From contig JAHJDO010000134.1 in the NCBI GenBank assembly GCA_018812485.1, positions 1 through 50,306 on the forward strand: a stretch of DNA of 50,306 bases. Reading direction: 5' to 3'. A model generated the notes under the pieces. The model did not search any database. It was given only the letters and a program-made list of their open reading frames with translations, and had not been told where the DNA came from. This stretch comes from a bacterium. GTDB taxonomy: Bacteria > JAHJDO01. Position numbers and translations under genes: made by a program. Of this stretch, positions 32,755-42,101 are shown in pieces; the stretch's first letter is position 1; each line of letters begins with the position of its first letter.

Positions 32755-33684
32755 TCATAATCCTGCTAATCTGAGAATGTTATGACAAATCAAGTCAATT
32801 TCTTCATCTATATCACTTATTTCTATCCACTTAGTCCTAGGATCCTTGTTGAACCAAGTCATCTGTCTTTTTGCAAAATGACGGGTATTTTTCTTGAGGA
32901 GTGCTTTTGCCTCATCAAGACCATAATGTCCATTTATATATCCCAAAACTTCCCTATATCCCAAACTCCGCATAGGCAAAAGGTCTTCGTCATATCCTCT
33001 TATTATGAGCTGCCTAACCTCTCTCACAAGTCCTTTTTTAAACATAAAATCCACTCTGCCCTCAATTCTCCTATAAAGATTTTTGCGTCCTGTCTTAAGC
33101 CCTATTATGTGATATTGACAATCTATGGACTCGGCTTTAGTTTTACTCTGAAGACTTGAAATGGTCTCTCCTGTTGATAAAAAAACTTCCAAAGCTCTGA
33201 TTATTCTTCTCCAATCATTTGGATGAATTCTTGATGCAGCTATGGGATCAACTTTTTTAAGCTTTCCATACAGACAATGTGAACCCTTATTAGCCAGCTG
33301 AGTTTTTACTCTTTTTTTAATAGTCTCTTTGATCATAGGTTCAGGGAAAAGACCGTCAATTACAGCTCTTATATATAAACCTGAGCCCCCGACAAGTATC
33401 GGGGTTTTGCCTGAGTTAATAATTCTATTTATTTTGTCTCTTGCCATTTTCGCATATTCCCCTGCACTGAAATATTGATCAGGATAAATAATATCTATCA
33501 TGTGATGAAGAACTGATCTTCTCTCTTCTCTTGACGGTTTTGCTGTTCCAATATTCATGTATTTATACACTTGCATGGAATCTGCTGATACAATTTCTGA
33601 GGGGAAGAATGCAGAAAGGCTTACAGCAACTTTACTTTTACCTATACCTGTAGGACCTACAAGGACTATGACGGAGGAATTCAT
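32755..33684 (-). CDS. miaA: tRNA dimethylallyltransferase
   Basis: 309 aa. MiaA attaches a dimethylallyl group to A37 of tRNAs that read UNN codons. The Walker A loop is GPTGIGKS, SADSMQVYKYMNIGTAKPS is the catalytic and substrate region, and LVGGSGLYIRAVIDGL, HPNDWRRIIRALEV and RHFAKRQMTWFNKDP are family blocks. Length is normal. It overlaps the small HTH gene by four bases at its 5' end. Confidence 0.96.
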   Translation of the reverse strand: MNSSVIVLVGPTGIGKSKVAVSLSAFFPSEIVSADSMQVYKYMNIGTAKPSREERRSVLHHMIDIIYPDQYFSAGEYAKMARDKINRIINSGKTPILVGGSGLYIRAVIDGLFPEPMIKETIKKRVKTQLANKGSHCLYGKLKKVDPIAASRIHPNDWRRIIRALEVFLSTGETISSLQSKTKAESIDCQYHIIGLKTGRKNLYRRIEGRVDFMFKKGLVREVRQLIIRGYDEDLLPMRSLGYREVLGYINGHYGLDEAKALLKKNTRHFAKRQMTWFNKDPRTKWIEISDIDEEIDLICHNILRLAGL

Positions 33685-33884
33685 CTATTCTTTGACTTGT
33701 CAGAGCTTCCTTCTTGCTCAATTGCAAGCATAAATTTATCTACATCCTCATATTTAAACACAATGCAATTGTCTAGGCGATAGGCTTTCAGCTTTTGCTC
33801 AGTAATAAGTTTCAGCATCTCTTCTCTAGTAAGCTTTAACATTCGTTGAACCTGTTTTCTTGTTAGATACTTATCTTCTATCAT
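33681..33884 (-). CDS. Small helix-turn-helix (excisionase/MerR-like) protein
   Basis: 67 aa. YLTRKQVQRMLKLTREEMLK followed by LKAYRLDNCIVFKYEDVDKF matches the single-domain HTH_17 (excisionase-type) pattern, a winged helix that reads DNA or is used as a targeting domain. It abuts the kinase gene upstream (no gap) and overlaps miaA by four bases, so it sits in the same transcript. No target can be inferred. Confidence 0.75.
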   Translation of the reverse strand: MIEDKYLTRKQVQRMLKLTREEMLKLITEQKLKAYRLDNCIVFKYEDVDKFMLAIEQEGSSDKSKNR

Positions 33885-34682
33885 CTACATGCCCTTTTTT
33901 ATATCTAAAACCAATTCTTCTACGCTCTGGTATCTTTTTGCAGGATCAACATTAAGAGCTCTTAGAACAATATTCTCAATATCCTTAGACATCTCTCGAT
34001 TATAAAATCGAGGGGATTTTACAAGCATATTCACTTGCTGAGTAACAATTTCATCGAATGAATTTCCTTCAAATGGTCTCCTGCCTGTTATAAGTTCATA
34101 CATAACAACACCAAGAGAGTAAACATCAGATCTCTCATCTCCTCTATATCCTTTTATTTGTTCAGGCGACATATAATGCGGAGTACCAGCCCTTTCTCTA
34201 ATCCTTACATTAGATTTATTCTTTTCATAAGCTAAACCAAAATCTACTATTTTTACATCCATGTCTTTTGTCAAAATCATATTTCTGCTTTTTATATCTT
34301 GATGGATAATCCCCTTTTCGTGAATATATGCAAGTGTTACACACATCTTCAAAATTATATCAATATAGTCTTTTAACAGAGTATGATGCGTTCTTATCAT
34401 CTCTCTGAGATTGTGTCCATCAAAATATTCTAATACAATATAACAAATATCATCTTCTCTGTTAACATTATACACCTTGGGAATATTTTCATGATTTAAT
34501 TTCTGCATTATCTCGGCTTCATAAAAAAATCTACTGACATGTTTTTTGTCAGTATCCGGTTTTATTTGCAGCACCTTGATGGCTACTTTTCTCTTGTCTT
34601 TAATCCCCAAATAAACATCAGTAAGACTAGTAGAAGAAAGATGTTTGATTATTTTGTATTCTGATATGTATGTGCCAATCAT
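33885..34682 (-). CDS. Eukaryotic-type Ser/Thr protein kinase, cytosolic, with atypical glycine loop
   Basis: 265 aa, only a kinase domain. VAIK lysine K36, catalytic loop H127-Q-D129-I-K-S-R-N134, DFG at 147-149, and GTPHYMSPE (166-174) are all present, so catalysis is plausible. Two features are unusual: the loop normally GxGxxG reads LSSTSLTDVYLG with no glycine before the valine, and HRD is HQD, which suggests activation without arginine-dependent loop phosphorylation. There is no membrane segment or sensor domain. It lies between hldE2 (three-base gap) and the HTH gene. The substrate is unknown. Confidence 0.87.
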   Translation of the reverse strand: MIGTYISEYKIIKHLSSTSLTDVYLGIKDKRKVAIKVLQIKPDTDKKHVSRFFYEAEIMQKLNHENIPKVYNVNREDDICYIVLEYFDGHNLREMIRTHHTLLKDYIDIILKMCVTLAYIHEKGIIHQDIKSRNMILTKDMDVKIVDFGLAYEKNKSNVRIRERAGTPHYMSPEQIKGYRGDERSDVYSLGVVMYELITGRRPFEGNSFDEIVTQQVNMLVKSPRFYNREMSKDIENIVLRALNVDPAKRYQSVEELVLDIKKGM

Positions 34683-34685
34683 AAT

Positions 34686-35156
34686 TTATAACTGCTGTTG
34701 TATTTTTTTTATTATATCGGTTGTTGAATGATTTTTTCTATCTCCAGTTATTGCAATCTGTCCACCATAGGAAAGAACAATATTTCGTTCTGGAACAGTC
34801 TCAGCTGTGTAATCTGTTCCTTTTGCATGTATTGCTGGTTTTATAATTCTTAACAAATTTTCTACAGTAAGGTCTGAAAAAAGCACTACATAATTCACGC
34901 ATTCTAAAGCTGCTACAATCTCTATTCTATCTTCCTCCGGCATAATTGGTCTGCCATGCCCTTTCAACTGCGATTCAGATTCATCATCATTGATCCCTAC
35001 AATTAATATATCGCCCAAAGACTTTGCCTGCTCAAGATATCTGGTATGCCCTACATGAAGAATATCAAAACAGCCATTTGCAAAAATTATTCTTTTATTA
35101 TCTTTTTTAAGTTTTTTTACCAGATTAGGAAGGTTATTTAGACTGCAAACCTTCAT
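34686..35156 (-). CDS. hldE2: D-glycero-beta-D-manno-heptose 1-phosphate adenylyltransferase (HldE C-domain type, RfaE2)
   Basis: 156 aa. The nucleotidyltransferase motif GCFDILHVGHTRYLEQAKSLGD (the HxGH loop in the middle), VGINDDES and the C-terminal ITGDRKNHSTTDIIKKI are typical. It makes ADP-heptose from heptose-1-phosphate for lipopolysaccharide inner core. The kinase half is a separate gene immediately upstream, with a four-base overlap, unlike the fused HldE of enterobacteria. Confidence 0.93.
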   Translation of the reverse strand: MKVCSLNNLPNLVKKLKKDNKRIIFANGCFDILHVGHTRYLEQAKSLGDILIVGINDDESESQLKGHGRPIMPEEDRIEIVAALECVNYVVLFSDLTVENLLRIIKPAIHAKGTDYTAETVPERNIVLSYGGQIAITGDRKNHSTTDIIKKIQQQL

Positions 35157-36151
35157 GATTTTTTTGCGTGTTTTACAACCTCAACCAGCTCTTTTTGTGT
35201 GGCTGTAGCTGCACCGGTCTTCATAACAACAATACTGCCCGCATAGTTTGCCAGTCTTGCAGCCTCAATTGCACTTGCTCCTGCTGAAAGAGCCAGAGTT
35301 ACTACAGCAGAAACCGTATCCCCTGCGCCAGTAACATCAACCACGTCTGTACTTCCGTGTATTGGGATAAATGTACTTTTACTGTGTTTGTCTAATACCA
35401 TCATGCCTTTACTACCGCGCGTTATGATTGCATTCTCGCACTCTATCTCGGATTTAAGCCTCTCTGCTATGTTGCACAGGGATTTTTCTCCATTAATGCT
35501 GTAATGAAAAACATCTTCAACCTCTGTCTCATTCGGTGTTACTGCTGTTGCGCACTTATAATTGAGTAATCCATATCTGGAATCAACAACCAGAACAAGT
35601 TTCTTCTCTCTTGCATACTTAGATATTACAGAATACACCGCTTTCGAGATAGTCTTATATCCATAATCTGAAATAAGTACAGCATCCATAGTATCTAGTA
35701 CTTCGTCAAGATAAGTAAGCATTTTTGTTTCGCTAATTGAACTTATGCGAAAATTCTTTTCTTTATCTATTCGTATAACCTGCTGCTTTGCTGTATGGTA
35801 ACTACCTGCCATAATCCGTGTTTTTGTAATGGTTGAACAGGATTTATCAATAATAATTCCGTCTGTGTCCACCCTCATTTTCCCGAGAAAGGAAATGACC
35901 TCTTTCCCAGCATTATCATTCCCTATCACACCAACGGGATATACTCTTGCACCTAACGCTTTTAGGTTTGATATCGCATTTGCTGCTCCTCCCACCTTGA
36001 ACATGTTTGAATCAAACTTTAAAATCAATACAGGCGCTTCCCTTGATATGCGGGAGACCTCCCCATATACATATTCGTCACATATCATATCCCCAATGCT
36101 AAGTACTCTTTTACCGCTGAACTTTTTAGTAATACCTGCTAAATCACTCAT
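35153..36151 (-). CDS. hldE1: D-glycero-beta-D-manno-heptose-7-phosphate kinase (RfaE1)
   Basis: 332 aa PfkB/ribokinase-family sugar kinase. VGGAANAISNLKALGA near the N-terminus, LISDYGYKT, TPNETEVE and the C-terminal anion-hole/catalytic motif DVTGAGDTVSAVV identify the RfaE N-domain group. It phosphorylates heptose-7-phosphate at C1. It overlaps gmhB by eight bases and hldE2 by four, so the three genes form a tight ADP-heptose block; gmhA is not in the window. Confidence 0.93.
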   Translation of the reverse strand: MSDLAGITKKFSGKRVLSIGDMICDEYVYGEVSRISREAPVLILKFDSNMFKVGGAANAISNLKALGARVYPVGVIGNDNAGKEVISFLGKMRVDTDGIIIDKSCSTITKTRIMAGSYHTAKQQVIRIDKEKNFRISSISETKMLTYLDEVLDTMDAVLISDYGYKTISKAVYSVISKYAREKKLVLVVDSRYGLLNYKCATAVTPNETEVEDVFHYSINGEKSLCNIAERLKSEIECENAIITRGSKGMMVLDKHSKSTFIPIHGSTDVVDVTGAGDTVSAVVTLALSAGASAIEAARLANYAGSIVVMKTGAATATQKELVEVVKHAKKS

Positions 36152-36725
36152 TTTTTTCTCTGTTTATATTTCTTATTATCCATTTTACAGCATCATATAA
36201 ATCTTCTGCAATATGGGCAGGCACAATACCCGCCTTCCTTAGCTTATTTTGCTCTAGTTTTCCATAACCTGTTCTAACCAGTATTCCCATTGCAGATATA
36301 TTATGGGCAACTTTAATATCTGTTAATTTATCTCCTATAATATAACATTTATTGAGTTTTAAATCAAAATCCTTTGCAGCCAGTTTGAACATCCCCTTTT
36401 TAGGTTTTCTACAAGAGCATTCCTCATCAGGATGGTGTGGGCAATAGTATATTGCGTCTATATAAGCACCATTCCTACGCAATCTTCTCTTTAATTCATT
36501 ATGCACATTATCTAAATCGTCTATAGAGAATAGACCTCGGCCAATGCCTGACTGGTTGGTAACAATAATAACTTTAATCTTATTCTGATTTAAAATCCGG
36601 ATAGCTTTTGCAGTATTTTCGATGAGCCTTAAATCCTTCACACTCTTTAAATAATCAACCTCTGTATTAATTGTTCCGTCTCTATCTAAAAAAACTGCTC
36701 TATGTGAATATCTATTGTCAGTCAC
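36144..36725 (-). CDS. gmhB: D-glycero-D-manno-heptose 1,7-bisphosphate 7-phosphatase
   Basis: 193 aa HAD phosphatase. FLDRDGTIN (D14, D16) is motif I, VTNQSGIGRG is motif II, and YIGDKLTD-type sequence (CYIIGDKLTDIK) is motif IV. The zinc-binding loop CPHHPDEECSCRKPK distinguishes GmhB from other short HAD phosphatases such as HisB-N. It removes the 7-phosphate between the kinase and adenylyltransferase steps. It is first of the heptose block, 11 bases after the acylphosphatase gene. Confidence 0.93.
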   Translation of the reverse strand: MTDNRYSHRAVFLDRDGTINTEVDYLKSVKDLRLIENTAKAIRILNQNKIKVIIVTNQSGIGRGLFSIDDLDNVHNELKRRLRRNGAYIDAIYYCPHHPDEECSCRKPKKGMFKLAAKDFDLKLNKCYIIGDKLTDIKVAHNISAMGILVRTGYGKLEQNKLRKAGIVPAHIAEDLYDAVKWIIRNINREKNE

Positions 36726-36736
36726 CTAAATCCTCC

Positions 36737-37006
36737 CTAAAATCTAATTTCAAATTCTTTATATTCTTCTGTTGCAGGCTCCCAATGCTTTTCAACATTC
36801 CTTATATAATCACGAAGACTGCTGCATATAGAGTCTATGAAGTTTTCAACGACTTCTCTATCGCCTTCTGCCACTACTTCTACCCGCCCGTTTGGAAGAT
36901 TTTTGACAAAACCTGTAACTTCATACTGCTCGGCAATTCTTCTTGCAGTAAATCTAAATCCTACTCCCTGAACTGTCCCTGAAAAATTTGCACGCAAGCG
37001 TATCAC
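36737..37006 (-). CDS. acyP: Acylphosphatase
   Basis: 89 aa, family length. GTVQGVGFRFTARR carries catalytic R18, and GFVKNLPNGRVEVVAEG carries catalytic N36. It hydrolyses acyl phosphates such as carbamoyl- and 1,3-bisphosphoglycerate-type anhydrides in vitro; the physiological role is unclear. It overlaps rtcB by four bases. Confidence 0.94.
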   Translation of the reverse strand: MIRLRANFSGTVQGVGFRFTARRIAEQYEVTGFVKNLPNGRVEVVAEGDREVVENFIDSICSSLRDYIRNVEKHWEPATEEYKEFEIRF

Positions 37007-38166
37007 CCCTTTATTACTCCCAATGGTCTGAGCTTAACAATAACCTCAACCAAATCACTTTGACTTTCAATAACTGCGTCAATATCCTTATATGCCTGCG
37101 GCGCTTCGCTCAAATCAATATTGTCCCTTCTGTCTTTGCTCCACTGAGCGTAAACAATACCATGCATAGCCTTATTGCATTCTTCAACAGAGTGAATTCT
37201 ATTAAACTTTGTCCTGCTCATACACCGACCTGCTCCATGCGAACATGACATAAAACTTTCAGAATTGCCCAATCCTCTTACAATGTACGATGTCGTTCCC
37301 ATAGAGCCCGGGATGATTCCCATCTGTCCTTTTTTCGCCTGAGTAGCGCCTTTTCTGTGAATCCACACACTTCTTCCAAAATGAGTTTCCATAGCTGCGA
37401 AATTATGATGGATATTTATTTCCTCGTCAAACCCGCAATGAAGAATCTCCCTGGCCGCCGCTTTAAAATGCGCCATCATTAATCTTCGGTTTTCCTGCGC
37501 AAATGCAAGGGCGTATTTCATAGCCTCAATGTATTCTTCAGCTCCCCTTGTGCCAATAGACAGAAATGAAAGATCCTTCTGCCCATTAAAATGTTCTCTA
37601 TTGCAAATCCTCTGAGCAACTGCATTATACTCTTTTGCTACCTTGTAGCCAAAATTTCTACTGCCGGAATGAAGCATCAGCCAGATAAATCCATCAGAAC
37701 CGGATTGAATCTCTATGAAGTGGTTACCTCCACCAAGAGTCCCGAGCTGTCTTTTTGCGGATTCCAATTCTCTCCGAATAACGGGAATATCCGGAGCTTG
37801 ATTAAAACCCGGCCAGCTTTGCCCTTTTTTGTGATGCAAAAAGCCAACAGGGATTATACTTCTCAGCTTATAAATAATGTCTTTTACTGCTCGCTCTGAA
37901 ACTTCAGAAGTATTATATGTAGTCTTAACAGCACACATACCGCAGCCAATATCAACTCCAACAGCGTTTGGAATAACAGCATCGCTGCAAGCAATCACAC
38001 CTCCGATAGGCATACCATATCCAACATGGCAGTCCGGCATTAAGGCAACATGATGAAAAGTTCGGGGATGCTCCGAAAGATTCCCCGCTTGAGTCATTGC
38101 CTCTTCTTCAATATCCCTGCACCACGATTTGATTGGAAGCCTGTAATTAGAATTTACCCATTCCAT
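37003..38166 (-). CDS. rtcB: RNA-splicing ligase RtcB
   Basis: 387 aa. RtcB joins RNA 2',3'-cyclic phosphate (or 3'-phosphate) to 5'-OH ends using GTP and manganese. Metal ligands are in GVDIGCGM (D72, C75), LGGGNHFIE and NIHHNF, and the GMP-accepting histidine is in SCSHGAGR. GAAGG lies upstream of the ATG. It is shorter than archaeal RtcB and close to E. coli RtcB in length. No archease or rtcA is adjacent. It starts 25 bases after tRNA-Ala, in the same direction. Confidence 0.95.
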   Translation of the reverse strand: MEWVNSNYRLPIKSWCRDIEEEAMTQAGNLSEHPRTFHHVALMPDCHVGYGMPIGGVIACSDAVIPNAVGVDIGCGMCAVKTTYNTSEVSERAVKDIIYKLRSIIPVGFLHHKKGQSWPGFNQAPDIPVIRRELESAKRQLGTLGGGNHFIEIQSGSDGFIWLMLHSGSRNFGYKVAKEYNAVAQRICNREHFNGQKDLSFLSIGTRGAEEYIEAMKYALAFAQENRRLMMAHFKAAAREILHCGFDEEINIHHNFAAMETHFGRSVWIHRKGATQAKKGQMGIIPGSMGTTSYIVRGLGNSESFMSCSHGAGRCMSRTKFNRIHSVEECNKAMHGIVYAQWSKDRRDNIDLSEAPQAYKDIDAVIESQSDLVEVIVKLRPLGVIKG

Positions 38167-38191
38167 GATTTTGACCTTCTATTTTTATAAG

Positions 38192-38264
38192 TGGAGCAGA
38201 AGGGATTCGAACCCCCGACCCCCACGTTGCGAACGTGATGCTCTCCCAACTGAGCTACTGCCCC
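38192..38264 (-). tRNA. tRNA-Ala (anticodon CGC), CCA not encoded
   Basis: The minus-strand cloverleaf has acceptor GGGGCAG/CTGCTCC with the G3-U70 pair that is the alanine identity element. The D arm is GCTC...GAGC. The anticodon stem TCACG/CGTGG has loop TTCGCAA, giving CGC, and the T arm is GGGGG TTCGAAT CCCTT. Discriminator A73 is followed by CTT, so CCA must be added by an enzyme. It lies between glyS (11 bases) and rtcB (25 bases). Confidence 0.95.
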
Positions 38265-38275
38265 AACTCTTCTTT

Positions 38276-40375
38276 CTACTTGTTTTTTTCTGTTACGACA
38301 TACGAGAAATTGGCAAGCTGTGAAAACATGCTCTCTATTTCCTGCAGGAATGCAAGGCGGTTGTTTCTCAAGGCATGATTTTCATCCATTACCATAACCT
38401 TGTCAAAAAAATCATCTAAAGGTTTTCTCAGACTTATAATCTGACTAAATGCATTAGTATACTCTTTTTTCTTTATTAATTTGTTTACGTTTTTACTGAT
38501 ATCTAAAAACTTTTCAGCAAGTGTCTTTTCTTCAGGCTCAACAAGTTTTCTCTTGTTAAAATAAATAAACTCTATTCCCCTTTCTCTTGCCTGTTTCAGA
38601 ATATTGGAAATACGCTTGAAAGAGGTTGTTATTGATTCAAAATCATTTTTACTTGGTTTAGAAAGTGCGTACAGGATTTTATCTTTTTCTACCGGTTTAA
38701 AACCATGAGTATTAAGCACAGCATCAACAAAATCATATCTGTAAAAATGCCAACTTATAAGATGATTTTTTAATCTTTGTTTGAAGAAATCAACGACCAG
38801 GCGAAAAACCTTCTCATGCTTATCTTCACTGATTTTATAAAGTTTTATACACTCGCCGATTATATTCTCCAGATCAATGTCATATTCTCTTTCAAGAATT
38901 ATTCTAAGAATTCCTATTGCCTGCCTTCTTAATGCGAATTTATCGCCTGAACCGGTTATTGCGTTCTCATTCTCAATAATATGAGACACAATCGCATTCA
39001 TTTTATCGGAGATAGAAACCACACTTCCTGCCTTTGTGTTCGGAAGTTTATCCTCTGCAAATCTTGGATAATAATGACAAGCTATGCCTGAACTAACTTC
39101 TTCAGAGACATTGCCCTCTCTTGCATATTCTCCGCCTATTTCCCCTTGAAGTTCAGGAAAATCCTCAACCATATGAGTTCCCAGATCAGCTTTGCATAAT
39201 TCACATACTTTCTTAAGTGTTTTTGAATCTACGCGTACATTCTTATTTACCACCTTTGCTAATCTTTCTATTGCTCTGATTCTTTTAGGCAGCGTTCCGA
39301 ACTGATGCGCATTTCTTGCCTCCATTATCTGTTTTGCGCGTTCTTCCAAACTTGTTTTTTTATCCTCATCCCAGAAGAATTTAGCATCGGCAAGTCTTGC
39401 GTTAAGCACTCTCTCATTCCCCTCTATGATTTGTTCTTCATTGCCTTTCATATTAGAGACAAAAACAAACTTGTTAGTAAGTTCAAGTTGTTTTCCCTTA
39501 ATAACAGGGAAATATTTTTGATGAGATTTCATTGCCGCCTCAAGCACAATATCAGGAACCTTTAAGAACTCTTCAGGAAAAGTGCCTTTCAGAACATTTG
39601 GATATTCAACCAGATCAGTTACTATTTCCAAAAGCTCTTCATCAGGTGGCACAAAAAAAGCAGGATTATATTTCTTTAGTATTTTGTTTAAATCTTCTTC
39701 TATTTTCTTCTTTCTTTCATCCTGATCAACGATAACAAAAGCATGATTCAAACTTTTTTTATATTCGTCAATGTCTGCGCTCTTGATTTTTATTACGTCT
39801 GGGGCAAGAAAACGATGTCCATAAGTTATATTGCCTGCCTCAAGTTTTCCGAATTTAACAGGAATCACTTCATCCCCATACAAACACCCTAACCACCTTA
39901 TTGGTCGCGCAAATTTGACACCAGAATTATCCCATCTCATAGTCTTTGGAAAGGGTATACTTTTTATCAGGTTTGGAAGCAGCTCCTTGAGCAGTTCATT
40001 AGTTGGTTTCCCCTTCTCAATTTTCTTTGCAAAAATATATTTTCCTGATTTAGTTTCTACTATTTCTAGCTCACCAACTTGAAGACCAAGTTTTTTAGCA
40101 AAACCAATTGCGGCTGGCATCGGTTTATTATCATTATCAAATGCCTTATCATACGGCGGACCCTGAACCGTTATCTCCTTATCGTCCTGCTTTTCGCTTA
40201 TATCTTTAATAAAAAGAACAAGTCTTCTGGGAGTGCCTAAGCAGTGTGGTTCTGAAAATTTTAGACCTGCTTCTCCTAACATCTCAGAGGCAATTCTCAC
40301 AATATCATCTCTCGCTGAACTAACATATGAAGCAGGTAATTCCTCCACTCCTATCTCAAATAATAAATTTTTCAT
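38276..40375 (-). CDS. glyS: Glycyl-tRNA synthetase, beta subunit
   Basis: 699 aa. The ATG at 40375 is chosen: it overlaps the glyQ stop as ATGA and gives the standard opening [20 protein letters not shown]. An in-frame upstream start at 40408 would add 11 residues inside glyQ. Further family blocks are [30 protein letters not shown] and [20 protein letters not shown]. The beta subunit binds tRNA-Gly and is needed with GlyQ for charging (alpha2-beta2 type, usual in Gram-negative bacteria). The C-terminus carries the DALR-like anticodon-binding region. Confidence 0.95.
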   Translation of the reverse strand: MKNLLFEIGVEELPASYVSSARDDIVRIASEMLGEAGLKFSEPHCLGTPRRLVLFIKDISEKQDDKEITVQGPPYDKAFDNDNKPMPAAIGFAKKLGLQVGELEIVETKSGKYIFAKKIEKGKPTNELLKELLPNLIKSIPFPKTMRWDNSGVKFARPIRWLGCLYGDEVIPVKFGKLEAGNITYGHRFLAPDVIKIKSADIDEYKKSLNHAFVIVDQDERKKKIEEDLNKILKKYNPAFFVPPDEELLEIVTDLVEYPNVLKGTFPEEFLKVPDIVLEAAMKSHQKYFPVIKGKQLELTNKFVFVSNMKGNEEQIIEGNERVLNARLADAKFFWDEDKKTSLEERAKQIMEARNAHQFGTLPKRIRAIERLAKVVNKNVRVDSKTLKKVCELCKADLGTHMVEDFPELQGEIGGEYAREGNVSEEVSSGIACHYYPRFAEDKLPNTKAGSVVSISDKMNAIVSHIIENENAITGSGDKFALRRQAIGILRIILEREYDIDLENIIGECIKLYKISEDKHEKVFRLVVDFFKQRLKNHLISWHFYRYDFVDAVLNTHGFKPVEKDKILYALSKPSKNDFESITTSFKRISNILKQARERGIEFIYFNKRKLVEPEEKTLAEKFLDISKNVNKLIKKKEYTNAFSQIISLRKPLDDFFDKVMVMDENHALRNNRLAFLQEIESMFSQLANFSYVVTEKNK

Positions 40376-41211
40376 TCTCTTTCCAGATATATCTTTGCGC
40401 ACATACAAGCCAGCTTTCTCACTCTTTGTATAAATTCTGCCCTTTCTGCCACACCAATTACTCCTCTTGCATCCAGAATATTAAAGACATGAGAACATTT
40501 CAATGTATAATCGTATGCTGGAAGAACTAGTTCTTCCTCTATCAATCTTTTTGCTTCTTTTTCATACATATTGAAGAGTTTAAACTGCATTTTTGTATCA
40601 GCCTTCTCAAAATTATATATAGAAAATTCTCTTTCATTGTCCTTGTAAACATCTCCATATTTAAACCCATTTGTCCACTGGATATCAAACACATTGTTTT
40701 TCCCCTGAAGATACATTGCGATCCGCTCCAGACCATAAGTTAGCTCAACTGATATAGGAGCTAATTCAATTCCTCCAACCTGCTGAAAATACGTAAACTG
40801 AGTTATCTCCATGCCGTCAAGCCAAACTTCCCAGCCAAGTCCTGTCGCTCCAAGTGTGGGAGATTCCCAGTCATCTTCAACAAACCTTATATCGTGTTTG
40901 GAGAGATTTATCCCCAGCTCTTTTATGCTATCCAGATATAGGTCCTGCACATTATCAGGAGAAGGTTTTAGTATTACCTGGTATTGATAAAAGCGGCCAA
41001 GTCTGTTTGGGTTTTCTCCATACCTGCCGTCTGTCGGTCTTCTTGACGGCTGAACATAGGCAGTCTTCCACGGCTTTTTATCAAGCACTCTTAAGAAAGT
41101 ATAAGGACTGAAAGTCCCTGCTCCAACCTCAAGATCATAGGGTTCGGCAATTACACAACCCTGTTTCGCCCAATATTCAGTAAGTGCTGATATGATTTCT
41201 TGAAATGTCAT
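40372..41211 (-). CDS. glyQ: Glycyl-tRNA synthetase, alpha subunit
   Basis: 279 aa. The class II catalytic subunit has [20 protein letters not shown] at the N-terminus, [39 protein letters not shown] and [10 protein letters not shown]-type sequence ([15 protein letters not shown]). The C-terminal helical part ends [12 protein letters not shown]. It overlaps recO by four bases upstream and glyS downstream. Confidence 0.97.
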   Translation of the reverse strand: MTFQEIISALTEYWAKQGCVIAEPYDLEVGAGTFSPYTFLRVLDKKPWKTAYVQPSRRPTDGRYGENPNRLGRFYQYQVILKPSPDNVQDLYLDSIKELGINLSKHDIRFVEDDWESPTLGATGLGWEVWLDGMEITQFTYFQQVGGIELAPISVELTYGLERIAMYLQGKNNVFDIQWTNGFKYGDVYKDNEREFSIYNFEKADTKMQFKLFNMYEKEAKRLIEEELVLPAYDYTLKCSHVFNILDARGVIGVAERAEFIQRVRKLACMCAKIYLERE

Positions 41212-41957
41212 ATGCTTATAATTTGTTCCAGAAAATCCAAAGATTTCAGACTTCTAACCAATGTATATTTTATATAGGATTCTAGCATTAGTTTAAGCTC
41301 TTTACTAGATAATTTACTGAGTTTTAAACGGGAAATGTCTGAGAAGTCTGATGATTGCAAATGCTGTACAGTCAGTATAGTGCCTAGAGATACCCGAAGA
41401 GCACTTTCATCTGCTCCCCAGCATTCCCTATTAAGAACGCCCCCGAGACTTAGACTGAATCTTGCATTGAGTATCTTTGCTCCACAATTCACACACCTAT
41501 CAAAAACAGGTATACATCCAAGCATTTTTAAAAGCTTGATTTCAAAAAAGTGCGTGAGAACTTTTGGTTCCACATTAGTAGTTTCTAATGTAATTAAGGC
41601 ATTAAGAAGTAAGCTGAAAATCTGCTCGCACTCTTGAGCCCCTTCAGTAGTTTTATTTATAAGTTCTATAAAATATGATGCATAAGCTATTTTAACTATA
41701 TCATTACGTATATTTAAAAATGCATTTTTCAGATCACATTGGCTAACAAGCTGAATATCTGTTTTCTTCTGATAAAAGACCAAAGTAACGTGACTAAATA
41801 TCTCCAAGCTGCTGCCGAACTTGTTTTTTGCGCTTCTAGCACCCTTTGCAATGCCTTTTATCTTGCCAAATTGAGGAGAATAGAATGTAACGATTTTGCT
41901 GGATTCTGCAAAATTTGTACTTCTAAGAACGACTGCCTCTGTAGTTTGGATATTCAT
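41208..41957 (-). CDS. recO: DNA repair protein RecO
   Basis: 249 aa. It has the N-terminal OB fold ([21 protein letters not shown] then [19 protein letters not shown]), a helical middle, and CVNCG of the zinc-binding region (about residues 157-161). Later family cysteines are partly replaced: only one is seen in [10 protein letters not shown]. RecO helps load RecA in the RecF pathway. It is first in the recO-glyQ-glyS run and has a TGGTATAAT extended -10 at 41991-41999. Confidence 0.9.
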   Translation of the reverse strand: MNIQTTEAVVLRSTNFAESSKIVTFYSPQFGKIKGIAKGARSAKNKFGSSLEIFSHVTLVFYQKKTDIQLVSQCDLKNAFLNIRNDIVKIAYASYFIELINKTTEGAQECEQIFSLLLNALITLETTNVEPKVLTHFFEIKLLKMLGCIPVFDRCVNCGAKILNARFSLSLGGVLNRECWGADESALRVSLGTILTVQHLQSSDFSDISRLKLSKLSSKELKLMLESYIKYTLVRSLKSLDFLEQIISI

Positions 41958-41990
41958 CTAAGATACCTGAATAAGCTTGGACTGCTGGAG

Positions 41991-41999
41991 ATTATACCA
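41991..41999 (-). promoter_or_regulatory. Extended -10 promoter of recO-glyQ-glyS
   Basis: On the minus strand TGGTATAAT (41991-41999) is a perfect extended -10 (TGnTATAAT). Any -35 match (TTACAA, 16 bases upstream) is poor, as is usual for extended -10 promoters. The leader to the recO ATG is about 27 bases. It is back to back with the promoter at 42050-42078. Confidence 0.6.
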
Positions 42000-42049
42000 A
42001 ATGTCCTTTATTTTGTAATCAAAATTATCTTGATATGTGTTTATTCATA

Positions 42050-42078
42050 TTGTAAAAGCGCATTATTGCTGATATAAA
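42050..42078 (+). promoter_or_regulatory. Promoter of the TMTC-like membrane/TPR gene
   Basis: TTGTAA (42050-42055), 17-base spacer, TATAAA (42073-42078). The leader to the ATG at 42102 is about 17 bases. It is divergent from the recO promoter. Confidence 0.5.
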
Positions 42079-42101
42079 ATTAATGAAGTTTGAGAATAAA
42101 T

